Shown here piece after piece: positions 41,919-50,312 of a DNA stretch of 55,641 nucleotides. The first letter of the stretch is position 1. The number at the start of each line of letters is the position of its first letter. The notes beneath the pieces were generated by a model that worked only from the letters and a program-made list of their open reading frames with translations, was not told the DNA's origin and did not search any database. Position numbers and translations under genes: made by a program. The stretch is from DATARH01 sp050246595 (GTDB taxonomy: Bacteria > Pseudomonadota > Alphaproteobacteria > ATCC43930 > CGMCC-115725): assembly GCA_050246595.1 (NCBI GenBank), contig JBFWVT010000030.1:1-55641 (forward strand), read 5' to 3'.

Positions 41919-42935
41919 GTGCCCGACGGCATGACCAAACCCCTTTCCCGCCACAAACAAGGCTGGCTCGGCCGCGATCTCGACCGCGACGCGCTCTATT
42001 GGGATTTCACGCCCGTCCATCTCGCCGCGATCGACGAAGTGATGGCGAAGGCCGAGAGGACGGGTCTGAAATTTCACGAGATCCGGCGCGAGCATTTCTC
42101 GCACCCGGCGCTCGACCGCGATCTCGCCGCCGTGCTGGAGCGGATCAAGACCGGGCCGGGCCTCTTGATTATGCGCGGCTTTCCGGTGGACAGATACGAT
42201 GCCGAGCGGATGCAGACCGTCTACTGGGGGATCGGCACGCATTTTGGTGTCGGCGTTTCGCAAAGCGCCGACGGCGACCATCTCGGGCATGTCACCAATG
42301 TCGCAAAAGCCTCGCGCGGCTACACGACCGACCGCGAACTGAGCCTGCACACCGACTCGGCCGAGATCGTCGGCCTTCTATGCGTGCGCGATGCCAGGGA
42401 AGGCGGCCTCAGCATCTATTCCAGCTCGCTGAAGGTGCACGAGATCATCGAGCGCGAGCACCCGGAATACCTGCCGGTGCTGGAGCGCGGTTTTTATTGC
42501 GACCGGCGCGGCGAGGAGGCGCCCGAGGACGATCCGGTGACGCCGTATCGCGTGCCGGTCTTCTCGACCCGCGACGGTCTGCTGAGCTGCCGTTTTGTGC
42601 GCGGCGTCATCGATAAGGGCGCCGAGCGGCGCGGCCGGAATCTGTCGCCGCTCGAAAAGGAGGCTTTGGCGTGCTTCGAGACGGTCGCGCAACGCGATGA
42701 TGTCCGGTTCGAGGTGATGCTGCGGCCCGGCGAGGCGTCGTTTATCAACAATTACGAGATCCTGCACGCGCGCACCGGGTTTGTCGATCGGGACGAACCG
42801 GAGAAGAAGCGGCTGTTGTACCGGCTCTGGCTCGAAGGAAGACCGCCGCGCCCGATGGTCTCCGAGGTGCAGCTCTATCAGAACCGCTCCGGCCATATGG
42901 GCGTCGATCCGCAGCCCGGCCGCGGTCCCCGCTAA
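41919..42935 (+). CDS. TauD/TfdA family dioxygenase
   Basis: This Fe(II)/2-oxoglutarate-dependent oxygenase of about 338 residues has the iron-binding HxD in LSLHTDSAEIVGLL. The distal histidine is in NNYEILHARTGF and the 2-oxoglutarate-binding arginine in KKRLLYRLWLEG. GTG 41919 is favoured by AGGAGA seven bases upstream; ATG 41931 is the alternative. Such enzymes hydroxylate sulfonates, amino acids or natural-product intermediates, and the substrate here is unknown. Confidence 0.88.
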   Translation: MPDGMTKPLSRHKQGWLGRDLDRDALYWDFTPVHLAAIDEVMAKAERTGLKFHEIRREHFSHPALDRDLAAVLERIKTGPGLLIMRGFPVDRYDAERMQTVYWGIGTHFGVGVSQSADGDHLGHVTNVAKASRGYTTDRELSLHTDSAEIVGLLCVRDAREGGLSIYSSSLKVHEIIEREHPEYLPVLERGFYCDRRGEEAPEDDPVTPYRVPVFSTRDGLLSCRFVRGVIDKGAERRGRNLSPLEKEALACFETVAQRDDVRFEVMLRPGEASFINNYEILHARTGFVDRDEPEKKRLLYRLWLEGRPPRPMVSEVQLYQNRSGHMGVDPQPGRGPR

Positions 42936-43007
42936 CCCGGCCCAGCCGTATACGGACCGCCGGCTGGAGGCCCGCGCCATATCGGACCGGCCGGAGACCG
43001 GCAATCC

Positions 43008-43053
43008 GGACCGCGGGCGTCCCGCCCGCCTGCGGGCCAGAGGCCCGCGGTCC
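43008..43053. repeat. Inverted repeat GGACCGCGGGC ... GCCCGCGGTCC
   Basis: The 11-bp arms at 43008-43018 and 43043-43053 enclose further short GC palindromes (CGTCCCGCCCGCC, GCGGGCCAGAGG). The whole 133-base gap between the dioxygenase and Sua5 genes is built from such units. This GGACCGCGGGC class of repeat is common in GC-rich environmental bacterial genomes (recalled). Confidence 0.6.
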
Positions 43054-43068
43054 GAACGTGGTGCCGCC

Positions 43069-44142
43069 ATGGCAATCGAGCTTGTCCCCGCCAACGAGGC
43101 CGCCCTCCGGCGAGCCGCGAACCTGTTGCGCGAAGGCGCTCTCGTCGTGTTTCCGACCGAGACTGTTTACGGGCTCGGCGGCGATGCGACAAACGACCGC
43201 GCCGTGGCCGCTATTTTCGCCGCGAAAACCCGGCCGCGCTTCAACCCGCTGATCGTCCATGTCCCCGGTCTCGCCGAGGCCGAAAAGCTGGCCGTGTTCG
43301 ACGACCGCGCGCGCCGCCTCGCCGGCCGCTTCTGGCCCGGACCGTTGACCCTAGTGCTGCCCCGGCGCGCCGCCGGCGGGGTGTCGCTGTTGGCGAGCGC
43401 CGGGCTCGACACGCTGGCGGTACGCGCGCCGGCGCACCCGGTCGCCCAAGAACTGCTGCGCGCCGCCGGAAGACCGATCGCGGCACCGTCGGCCAACCGT
43501 TCCGGCCGGATCAGCCCGACAAATGCGGCGCATGTATTGGCGGAATTCGCGCCGACCCACGACCCTCACCCCTCCATTGCTGATGCGGCGGGTCGCACCC
43601 TCTCCCGCAATGCGGGAGAGGGTGCCGAGCAACGCGAGGCGGGCGAGGGCGCCACTCCTGCGATGATCCTCGACGGTGGCCCCTGCCCGGTCGGCATCGA
43701 GTCCACAGTGCTCGACCTGACTGGCCCGACCCCGGTGCTGCTGCGTCCGGGCGGTGTCACGCGGGAAGACCTCGCTGGGATGCTGGGCGAGATCGCGACA
43801 GCCGCCGCCGGCGCCGGCACAGCCGCGCCGCGTTCTCCGGGTCTTCTGACAAGCCACTACGCGCCCGACCTGCCGGTGCGGCTCGGTGCGACCGCGGCGC
43901 GTCCCGGAGAGGCGCTGCTCGCCTTCGGGCCGGAGCCGCCGCCGGGCTTTGCTGCGGTGCGGTTTCTGTCGCGGCGCAGCGATCTCACCGAGGCGGCGGC
44001 CAATCTGTTCGCGCTGCTACGCTCGCTCGACCGGCCCGAGTTTTCGGGGATTGCCGTGATGCCGATCCCGCAACGGGGGGTCGGCCGGGCGATCAACGAC
44101 CGGCTGCGCCGCGCCGCCGCGCCGCGCTCCCGGAACCTCTAG
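43069..44142 (+). CDS. tsaC: L-threonylcarbamoyladenylate synthase, Sua5 type
   Basis: This 357-residue enzyme makes threonylcarbamoyl-AMP for the t6A37 tRNA modification. The YrdC domain has VVFPTETVYGLGGDATN, AAKTRPRFNPLIVHV, WPGPLTLVLPRR and GRPIAAPSANRSGRISPT, and LDGGPCPVGIESTVLDL follows. The C-terminal Sua5 domain starts after the linker SPGLLTSHYAPDLPVRLG. Between PSANRSG and the LDGG segment sit about 30 extra residues (HDPHPSIADAAGRTLSRNAG onward) that are translated from an inserted palindromic repeat, kept in frame. The last four bases overlap the convergent glk gene. Confidence 0.94.
   Translation: MAIELVPANEAALRRAANLLREGALVVFPTETVYGLGGDATNDRAVAAIFAAKTRPRFNPLIVHVPGLAEAEKLAVFDDRARRLAGRFWPGPLTLVLPRRAAGGVSLLASAGLDTLAVRAPAHPVAQELLRAAGRPIAAPSANRSGRISPTNAAHVLAEFAPTHDPHPSIADAAGRTLSRNAGEGAEQREAGEGATPAMILDGGPCPVGIESTVLDLTGPTPVLLRPGGVTREDLAGMLGEIATAAAGAGTAAPRSPGLLTSHYAPDLPVRLGATAARPGEALLAFGPEPPPGFAAVRFLSRRSDLTEAAANLFALLRSLDRPEFSGIAVMPIPQRGVGRAINDRLRRAAAPRSRNL
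43561..43652. repeat. Palindromic repeat inserted in frame inside the Sua5/TsaC gene
   Basis: The core ACCCTCTCCCGC-AAT-GCGGGAGAGGGT (12-3-12, 43597-43623) is preceded by CCCTCACCCC. It is the same superfamily as the repeats at 33760, 34147 and 37024. The insert length appears to be a multiple of three; its exact ends are estimated by comparison with typical Sua5 proteins. Confidence 0.75.
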
Positions 44143-45137
44143 CGCGCCGGCTTCGCCAGCTCGGCGGCACAGCCGAGAAACGCCGGCAGAGAGTGCGTGA
44201 TGATATAGGTCGGGATCGCCGCGAGATAGGGGCGCATGCGGCCCTTCGCCTCGAAACGCTCGCGGAAATCGCTTGCGGCCAAGCGGGACCCGAGTTTCGG
44301 CGCGATGCCGCCGCCGATATAGACACCGCCCTGCGCGCCGAGGGTCAGCGCAAGATTGCCCGCCACGGTGCCGAGCATCGCACAGAACATCGCGGTCGCC
44401 TCGCGGCACAGCGCATCCTGCTCGCCGATCTCGGGATCGGTGATCTGCGCCGGCGTGTACGGCATCGCCGGCACCCCGTCGAGCGCCGCCAGGGTGGTGT
44501 AAAGATTGACAAGACCGGGGCCGGAGATAACACGCTCGGCCGAGACGTGATCGAACCGCGCGCGCATCAGATCGAGAACGGCGCTTTCGCGCTCGCTCGC
44601 CGGCGCCATCGTCGCGTGCCCGCCCTCGCCGGACAGCGCGACCCATTCGAAATTCTCCCTGGGACCCATCGGGACCAGCCCCGAGGTGCCCAGCCCCGAA
44701 CCGGGGCCGAGCACCGCGATCGTCCGATGCGCGACCGGCGCGCCGCCGCCGATCGGCAGCCGATCGTCCTTCTCCAGCAGCGGCACGGCCATCGCGACCG
44801 CGGCGAAATCGTTGATCGCGACGAGCCGCTCGAAACCGAGCCGGTCGCGCAGCGCCGTCACCGAAAAGCTCCAGGGATGATTGGTCATGCTGATCCGGTC
44901 GCCGGTGATTGCGGCCGCGATCGCCAGCGCGCCGAGACGCGGTCCCGGCAGCTCGCCGCGGGAATCGAGAAAGGCCCGGATCGCGTCGTCGATCGTCGCA
45001 AAATCATCGGAGGCGTAAGTGCTGGTGTACAGCAGCGCCCCGCCCGGCGCGACCAATCCGAACCGCGCGTTGGTGGCGCCGATATCACCGACCAGCCACG
45101 TCGTATCGGCCGCCGCTCGATGCCCGGTTCCGGCCAT
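44139..45137 (-). CDS. glk: Glucokinase
   Basis: This 332-residue ROK-independent bacterial glucokinase (Glk family) phosphorylates glucose with ATP. TTWLVGDIGATNARFGLV is the N-terminal phosphate-binding motif, AINDFAAVAMAVPLL has the catalytic aspartate region, VLGPGSGLGTSGLVP is the adenosine-site loop, and EGGHATMAP is the glucose-binding segment. The start overlaps the otsA stop by one base (TAATG), so it is translated from the ots message; this fits supply of glucose 6-phosphate for OtsA. Confidence 0.94.
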   Translation of the reverse strand: MAGTGHRAAADTTWLVGDIGATNARFGLVAPGGALLYTSTYASDDFATIDDAIRAFLDSRGELPGPRLGALAIAAAITGDRISMTNHPWSFSVTALRDRLGFERLVAINDFAAVAMAVPLLEKDDRLPIGGGAPVAHRTIAVLGPGSGLGTSGLVPMGPRENFEWVALSGEGGHATMAPASERESAVLDLMRARFDHVSAERVISGPGLVNLYTTLAALDGVPAMPYTPAQITDPEIGEQDALCREATAMFCAMLGTVAGNLALTLGAQGGVYIGGGIAPKLGSRLAASDFRERFEAKGRMRPYLAAIPTYIITHSLPAFLGCAAELAKPAR

Positions 45138-46621
45138 TACCGCGCGGCTCCCGTGGCCAGCGTCTCGACAAAGCGCCGGCGCCAGGTATCGGCGTCGTTG
45201 CGGCGCAGTGTCGTCATCATCGCGCTCCACCGCTCCCGGCGCTCGCCGAGCGGCATGTCGAGACCCTGCACGATCGCCTCGGCCACCCCCTCGACATCGT
45301 TCGGATTGACCAGGATCGCCTCGCCGAGTTCGTGCGCCGCGCCGGCAAAGCACGACAGGATCGGCATGCCGGGATTTTCCGGGTCCTGCGAGGCGAGATA
45401 TTCCTTCGCGACCAGGTTCATCCCGTCGCGCAGCGGGGTGACGAGCGCCAGTTTCGCGGCGCGATAGAACCCGGTCAGGATGCGATGGTTGAAACTCTTG
45501 TTCAGATAGCGCAGCGGCGTCCAGTCGAACTCGGCGAAACGGCCGTTGATGCGGCCTGCGGCGGCTTCGAGTTCGCGGCGGATTTCCTGGTATTCGGGAA
45601 CATCGGAACGCGACGGCGGTGCGATCTGCAGAAAGACCGTGCGGCCGCGCGTCCGCGGGTGATGTTCGAGCAGATGCGAATAGGCCGCGAAACGTTGCGG
45701 CAGTCCTTTCGAATAATCGAGCCGGTCGACACCGATCAGCAGCGCGCGGTCGCGGATGCTGTCGCACAGCCGCCGGTACTGGCGCGATGCCTCGGCTGCC
45801 GCGGCCAGCGACGCGATCGCCTCGACATCGATCCCGACCGGGAACACGGCGGTGCGCACGACCCGCCCAAAGGCCCGGATCGCACCCCCCTTCAGCTCCT
45901 CGCCGTCGCACCAGCGCACGAGGTAGTCGCGGAAACCGTGGACATCGGTGATCGCCTGAAACCCGACCAGATCATAGGCGCACAGCGCCGCGACAAGATC
46001 GCGGTGGTTCGGCAGCAGCCGCAGCACCTCGGCTGCCGGGAACGGCGTATGCAGAAAAAACCCGATCGTGTTGCGGACCTCCAGCCGCCGCAGCTCGTCG
46101 GCGAGCGGGATCAGATGATAATCGTGCACCCAGACGAGATCGTCCGGGGTCAGCAGCGGCGCCAGGGCGCGCGCGAATTTGCGGTTGACGCGCAGATAGC
46201 CGGCGAGGTCGCGCCGCGAAAATCCGACCAGCGACGGCCGGTAGTGAAACAGCGGCCACAGCACGCGGTTGGCGTAGCCGACGTAATATTCCTCGAAATC
46301 GCGCCGCGTCAGGTCGAGTGTCGCGGCGGTGATGTTGCCGGCGGTCTCGATCTTCGGGGTTTCGTTCGGTGGGTCGGAAATCGAGCCGCTATAGCCGAAC
46401 CATAGCCCGCCGCTGGTCTCCAGCGCGGCGCGCAGCGCCACCGCCAGCCCGCCTTCGCTCGCCTTGCCGGCGGCGATCGGCCCTACCCTGTTGGAGACGA
46501 CCACGAGACGCCGATTGGACTCGGTCGTCCGGATGGTCTGCGCGCGGCGGGTTTTTGGCGTCTCTGCCGGCCGTTTCTCCCTCGATCGCTCCTCCACCAT
46601 ACCGATGTCGTTCGCCGCCAT
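45137..46621 (-). CDS. otsA: Trehalose-6-phosphate synthase
   Basis: This GT20 glycosyltransferase of about 494 residues joins UDP-glucose and glucose 6-phosphate. LVVVSNRVGPIAAGKASEGG starts the catalytic domain with the nucleotide-sugar loop, YHLIPLADELRR and GFFLHTPFPAAEVLRLLPN form the acceptor site, RLDYSKGLPQRFAAY contains the catalytic basic residues, and RDGMNLVAKEYLASQ is the C-terminal donor-site motif. A roughly 45-residue basic leader (RSREKRPAETPKTRRAQT) precedes the domain. ATG 46621 has GGAGG seven bases upstream. Confidence 0.95.
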   Translation of the reverse strand: MAANDIGMVEERSREKRPAETPKTRRAQTIRTTESNRRLVVVSNRVGPIAAGKASEGGLAVALRAALETSGGLWFGYSGSISDPPNETPKIETAGNITAATLDLTRRDFEEYYVGYANRVLWPLFHYRPSLVGFSRRDLAGYLRVNRKFARALAPLLTPDDLVWVHDYHLIPLADELRRLEVRNTIGFFLHTPFPAAEVLRLLPNHRDLVAALCAYDLVGFQAITDVHGFRDYLVRWCDGEELKGGAIRAFGRVVRTAVFPVGIDVEAIASLAAAAEASRQYRRLCDSIRDRALLIGVDRLDYSKGLPQRFAAYSHLLEHHPRTRGRTVFLQIAPPSRSDVPEYQEIRRELEAAAGRINGRFAEFDWTPLRYLNKSFNHRILTGFYRAAKLALVTPLRDGMNLVAKEYLASQDPENPGMPILSCFAGAAHELGEAILVNPNDVEGVAEAIVQGLDMPLGERRERWSAMMTTLRRNDADTWRRRFVETLATGAAR

Positions 46622-46723
46622 CTGACCGCCTCCGAAGGTACGAATGTCCAAACATGCGCTGCCACGCAGTGAAACGGGTCCGCGCCGACGCCGTTCCGCC
46701 CGATCTTCAGCCCAATCTTCAGT

Positions 46724-47488
46724 TCAGGCAGACCGCCGGGGGCTGTCGCCGCGCAACCAGTCGAGCACCGCCGGGACGGATGGAAGGCTGTAGACAGCGG
46801 CCGTCGCCGCGTTTGGCGGCCCGACCCGGATCGAGACGCCGCCGCGCCGGTTCACCTCGGCAAATCCGTCCTCGTCGGTCGTATCGTCGCCGACAAACAC
46901 CGGCACCCGTCCGCGAAACGGCGCCTCCGCCATAAACGCGGCGATCGCCCGCCCCTTGTCGTGATGGGCCGGCTTCAGCTCCAGCACCATCTTGCCGTCG
47001 ATCACCTTGAGCGCGGCGGCTTCTTGTCGCAACAGGTTCGCCACTGCCGCCCGGACTTCGTCCTCCCTCTCGGGCGCTTGGCGGTAGTGGACGGCGAGCG
47101 TCCTGCCCTTATCCTCAACCAGAATTCCGGGCGTCTGTTCTCCCAGCTTGCGCAAGACCGGGCGCAGCCGTTCCAGCGCCGCCGCCGCCTGCCGGTCCTG
47201 TGCACTGTCGCCGCTCGCGACGGTTCGGCCCGCGTCATCGCGGCGTTCGGCCCCGTGCACGCCGGAAGCGGCGCCGCGCCAGGGATGCAGATAGCGGTCG
47301 AAATCATCGATCCGGCGTCCGCTGATGACCGCCAGCGCGCCGCCGCGCTGCGCCGCCAGACGGGCCAGCAGTTCCGCCAGCCCCTCGGGCACCCGCACCA
47401 GTTCCGGGCGCGGCGCGATCTCCAGCAGCGTGCCGTCGAGATCGATGAACAGGGCATTGTACGGATCGAGCGGGGGCGGCAGGGACAT
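46724..47488 (-). CDS. otsB: Trehalose-6-phosphate phosphatase
   Basis: This 254-residue HAD-family phosphatase removes phosphate from trehalose 6-phosphate. Motif I is ALFIDLDGTLLEIAP with the nucleophilic aspartate, motif II is LAVISGRRIDD, and motif IV is VFVGDDTTDEDGF. ELKPAHHDKGRAIAAFM is typical of OtsB. It is the first gene of otsB-otsA-glk on the minus strand, about 100 bases upstream of otsA. Trehalose serves as an osmo- and desiccation protectant. Confidence 0.94.
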   Translation of the reverse strand: MSLPPPLDPYNALFIDLDGTLLEIAPRPELVRVPEGLAELLARLAAQRGGALAVISGRRIDDFDRYLHPWRGAASGVHGAERRDDAGRTVASGDSAQDRQAAAALERLRPVLRKLGEQTPGILVEDKGRTLAVHYRQAPEREDEVRAAVANLLRQEAAALKVIDGKMVLELKPAHHDKGRAIAAFMAEAPFRGRVPVFVGDDTTDEDGFAEVNRRGGVSIRVGPPNAATAAVYSLPSVPAVLDWLRGDSPRRSA

Positions 47489-47616
47489 CGGAGCAGGTCA
47501 CTTTCGTGCGGAACGATGTAAGCGGCCGGTTGTTTGTGCGCTGCACAACACACCCCTCGCGCCTCTGTTCGAGCCATGCGATTTCACCAAGGCAGCCAAC
47601 GAGTTTCTGTCGGGGG

Positions 47617-47644
47617 TTGACTTCCGGTCGGCAATCATTATTTT
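47617..47644 (+). promoter_or_regulatory. Candidate sigma-70-type promoter for a small RNA
   Basis: A -35 box TTGACT (47617-47622) and a -10-like TATTTT (47639-47644) are separated by 16 bases. Transcription would start near 47651, exactly at the base of a 15-bp hairpin. No plus-strand ORF follows before the terminator. Confidence 0.55.
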
Positions 47645-47650
47645 GTGCGG

Positions 47651-47744
47651 TGCGGCATGGATCGCCTCGGGTGGTTCTGCCGTACGTCTTCTAGGCGTTT
47701 CCTCCCTAAACTCGGGCCGCGCTAACGTGCGGCCCTTATTTTTT
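47651..47744 (+). ncRNA. Candidate small RNA with 5' hairpin, exposed CCUCCC and intrinsic terminator
   Basis: Three parts are visible. A long 5' stem-loop at 47651-47685 pairs TGCGGCA with TGCCGTA and, past one bulged T, GGATCGCC with GGTGGTTC around the loop TCG. A largely unpaired stretch at 47686-47713 contains GTTTCCTCCCTAAACTC, an anti-Shine-Dalgarno-like sequence. The terminator hairpin lies at 47714-47735. Alphaproteobacterial trans-acting RNAs with CCUCC motifs in loops or single strands (Cuckoo/CcsR-like, recalled) are comparable. The strand is fixed by the terminator T-run, and neither neighbouring gene (otsB, phhA) reads in this direction. Confidence 0.6.
47714..47744 (+). terminator. 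Rho-independent terminator of the candidate small RNA
   Basis: The stem GGGCCGC/GCGGCCC is extended by G-U and C-G pairs to nine pairs with the loop TAAC, and is followed by TTATTTTTT at 47736-47744. The T-run lies only on the plus-strand side. It is the clearest intrinsic terminator in the window. Confidence 0.8.
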
Positions 47745-47783
47745 GCCCGCGCCACGGTTCTGTCGCGAAGACCGCTCGCGCGC

Positions 47784-48596
47784 TCAGGCCGCGCGCATCG
47801 GCTGGGCGCAGACCCGCTCGCCGGGCAGCACCCGATCGGGCGGGATTTCCGGCAGAGATGCGACCTCGGGATAGATCGGCGCGAAATCGGGCCGGGTCGC
47901 CTCGAAAAGCTGCTTAAACCCGTCGATCACGAAATAGGTCTGCTGATAGCGGTCGATGCGGTATTGCGTCCGCATGACGCGGCGGAGATCAAAGCGCACC
48001 CGATGCGGCCGCTCATCGTCGAGGCAATAAATCGATTCGCCGGCCGAGGAGAGAATCCCCGATCCGTAAATCCGCAGCCCCTCCTGGGTGGCAATCAGAC
48101 CGAACTCGACCGTATACCAGTACAGCCGGGCCAATTGCCGAAGGTATCCGAGCCGCAATGCCTTCAGCCCCGCCTTGCCGTAGGCCTGCATGTAATCGGC
48201 GAAGACCGGGTTCATCAGCAATGGCACATGGCCGCAGATGTCGTGAAAGACATCCGGCTCCTGGATATAGTCGAGCTGGTCGCGGCGACGGATAAAGCAG
48301 GTGGACGGAAACCGCCGCTCGGTGAGAAGCGCGAAAAACAATTCGTCCGGGACCAGCCCCTTCACCGCGACGATGCGCCACCCCGTCGCGCGGTCGAGAA
48401 CCTCGCTCAACCGGGTAAAATCGGGAATCCCGGCGGCCGCGACCCCGAGACTGCGCAGCCCGTCGAGATATTCGCGACAGGCGCGCCCGACCAGCAGCTT
48501 TTGCTGGCGCTCGAACAGAAAGCGCCAGATCGCGTGCTCCTCACCGCTGTAGCGCGACCATTCCTGCTCGATTTTATAGCTCGCAACCTGTTCCAT
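47784..48596 (-). CDS. phhA: Phenylalanine 4-monooxygenase
   Basis: This 270-residue iron- and pterin-dependent hydroxylase converts phenylalanine to tyrosine, the usual size for the bacterial enzyme. PDVFHDICGHVPLLMNPVFA supplies the two iron-binding histidines, and YWYTVEFGLIATQEGLRIYG supplies the glutamate ligand. The protein begins SYKIEQEWSRYSGEEHAIW, as in PhhA. No pterin dehydratase (phhB) or aminotransferase gene is adjacent. The plus-strand terminator of the small RNA ends 40 bases beyond its stop. Confidence 0.95.
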   Translation of the reverse strand: MEQVASYKIEQEWSRYSGEEHAIWRFLFERQQKLLVGRACREYLDGLRSLGVAAAGIPDFTRLSEVLDRATGWRIVAVKGLVPDELFFALLTERRFPSTCFIRRRDQLDYIQEPDVFHDICGHVPLLMNPVFADYMQAYGKAGLKALRLGYLRQLARLYWYTVEFGLIATQEGLRIYGSGILSSAGESIYCLDDERPHRVRFDLRRVMRTQYRIDRYQQTYFVIDGFKQLFEATRPDFAPIYPEVASLPEIPPDRVLPGERVCAQPMRAA

Positions 48597-48705
48597 TCGC
48601 GCGCTCCGCGCCCTCCGAACCCTCCTCCCCCACTGTTACGAACGCCAAAACGGCGCGTCGATTGCCTTTCCCCTCGTCAACCCGGTTGCGGAACGGGCAG
48701 AAAGC

Positions 48706-49599
48706 CTATTCGGCTGCCGCGCGCGGCGCCTCGCCGAGGCGCAAACCCATCACTTCTCCAAGATGCGCGACCAGCGCCGTCATCTCCGCCGCGAGAAGCG
48801 CCAGTTGCGGTTTGCGGCGAACGCGGCGCTCGTCCATGTACAGCGCCCGGTTGATCTCGATCTGCAACGCGTGCCGGCCGCGCCGCGGGTTGCCGTAATT
48901 CGCCGTCGTGAACCCCCCGGCATAGGGCGCGTTGAGCGTGACCGCGAAATTCCGCCCGGCCAGAAACGATCGGGCCGCCGCGATGAGTTCCGGCGCGCAG
49001 GACGTGCCGTGGCAGTCCCCGAGAACGATGTCCGCCGGCCCCTGTCCGCCGGTCTCGCTCGCCGCCGACGGCATCGAATGGCAATCGATCAGCAGAAAAC
49101 CGCCAAACGCCGCCTCGGCATCGAGCAGCAGGGTGCGCAAGGCTTGGTGGTAGGGATGGTACAGCGTCTCGACCCGCGCCCGCGCCTCGGCAAAGCGCAG
49201 CTTGCGGGCATAGATCTCCTCGCCGCTCGCGACGACGCGGGCGATCGTGCCCAGCCCCATCCGCACCCGCGGCGAGCGGGTGTTGACGTAATTGGGCAGC
49301 GCATCCGCGAACATCGTCGGGTCGAGTTCCCACGGTTCGCGATTGACATCGAGATAGGCGCGCGGGAAACAGGCCGCGACCAGCGGCGCGCCCAGTTCGG
49401 GGGCGGACGCGAAGATCTCGTCGACAAAACAGTCTTCGGAGCGGCGCAGGGTCAGCGGATCGAGGCGCGAGGCGGCGAGGAATTCGTCCGGGTAGTCGGC
49501 GCCGCTGTGCGGCGAGGCGAGCACCAGCGGCAGGGTGCGGCGGCGCGGGCGCCGCAGCTCGAACACGTTAACCGATTGTCCCCGGCCCGGATTGTCCAT
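48706..49599 (-). CDS. N-formylglutamate amidohydrolase
   Basis: This 297-residue metal-dependent amidohydrolase family protein (HutG-type in histidine degradation) has LVLASPHSGADYPDEFLAAS (20) with a metal-ligand histidine, RSEDCFVDEIF with acidic ligands, RAYLDVNREPWELDPTMF, and FLLIDCHSMPS. HALQIEINRALYMDE near the C-terminus is also conserved. The other hut genes are absent, so it may act on N-formylglutamate from another source. GTG/ATG start choice is unproblematic (ATG 49599). Confidence 0.9.
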   Translation of the reverse strand: MDNPGRGQSVNVFELRRPRRRTLPLVLASPHSGADYPDEFLAASRLDPLTLRRSEDCFVDEIFASAPELGAPLVAACFPRAYLDVNREPWELDPTMFADALPNYVNTRSPRVRMGLGTIARVVASGEEIYARKLRFAEARARVETLYHPYHQALRTLLLDAEAAFGGFLLIDCHSMPSAASETGGQGPADIVLGDCHGTSCAPELIAAARSFLAGRNFAVTLNAPYAGGFTTANYGNPRRGRHALQIEINRALYMDERRVRRKPQLALLAAEMTALVAHLGEVMGLRLGEAPRAAAE

Positions 49600-49807
49600 G
49601 GCATGAACTTAGTCAAGCGGCGGGCCGCTGTCATCAGTACCGCGGCCACCAATACCGCGACGCGCCGGCCGCCGCGACAAGCGCGCTGCTGGCAAGACCC
49701 CGCCGTCGGGGCTATGTATCACCGGAATCGGATGCTGCCGGCGCCCGGGACGGCAATCCTGCGCCGAGGGCCTAGACCGAGAGCTGGCGCCGAGGGAGAG
49801 TGCGGAC

Positions 49808-50299
49808 ATGGCGAAAACGCTTCTCGTCCTTGCCGCGGTTCTGCTGCTATCCGCGGCGGCGGTGGCGCAGACCGGCACGGTCGAGGTCACGGAGGTGTGG
49901 GCGCGCGCCACTCCGGGAGGCGCCGAAAACGGTGCCGCCTATCTGACGCTGCAATCGCCGACCGCCGACCGGCTGACCGGCGCGACCAGCCCGGTCGCCG
50001 ATAAGGTCGAACTGCATGCGGCGACAATGGAGGGCGGGGTGATGCGGATGCGGGAAGTCGCCGCGATAGACCTGCCGGCGGGCCAGACGGTAACGCTGAA
50101 ACCGGGCGGGCTGCATATCATGCTGGTCGGGCTGAAACAGCCGTTGCAGCCCGGCCAGACCGTTCCGCTGGCGCTGCAATTCGAAAAAGCCGGCAAGCGC
50201 GAGGTCGCCGCCGCGGTCGGCCGGGTCGGCGCGATGGGGCCGGGAACCCACTCGGATGCTGCGCACCCCCAGCCCGCCCCTCGGCAACCGGCCCGCTGA
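49808..50299 (+). CDS. Copper chaperone PCu(A)C family protein
   Basis: This 163-residue periplasmic protein has a signal peptide (LLVLAAVLLLSAAAVAQTG). The copper-binding HxnMx(21-22)HxM pattern is visible: HAATMEGGVMRM, then PGGLHIMLVGLKQPL. PCuAC proteins deliver Cu(I) to the CuA site or to SCO proteins during cytochrome c oxidase assembly. The SCO gene follows directly, in agreement. The C-terminal 25 residues are Pro/His/Ala rich and not family-like. Confidence 0.92.
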   Translation: MAKTLLVLAAVLLLSAAAVAQTGTVEVTEVWARATPGGAENGAAYLTLQSPTADRLTGATSPVADKVELHAATMEGGVMRMREVAAIDLPAGQTVTLKPGGLHIMLVGLKQPLQPGQTVPLALQFEKAGKREVAAAVGRVGAMGPGTHSDAAHPQPAPRQPAR

Positions 50300-50312
50300 C
50301 GGAATCACCGCG

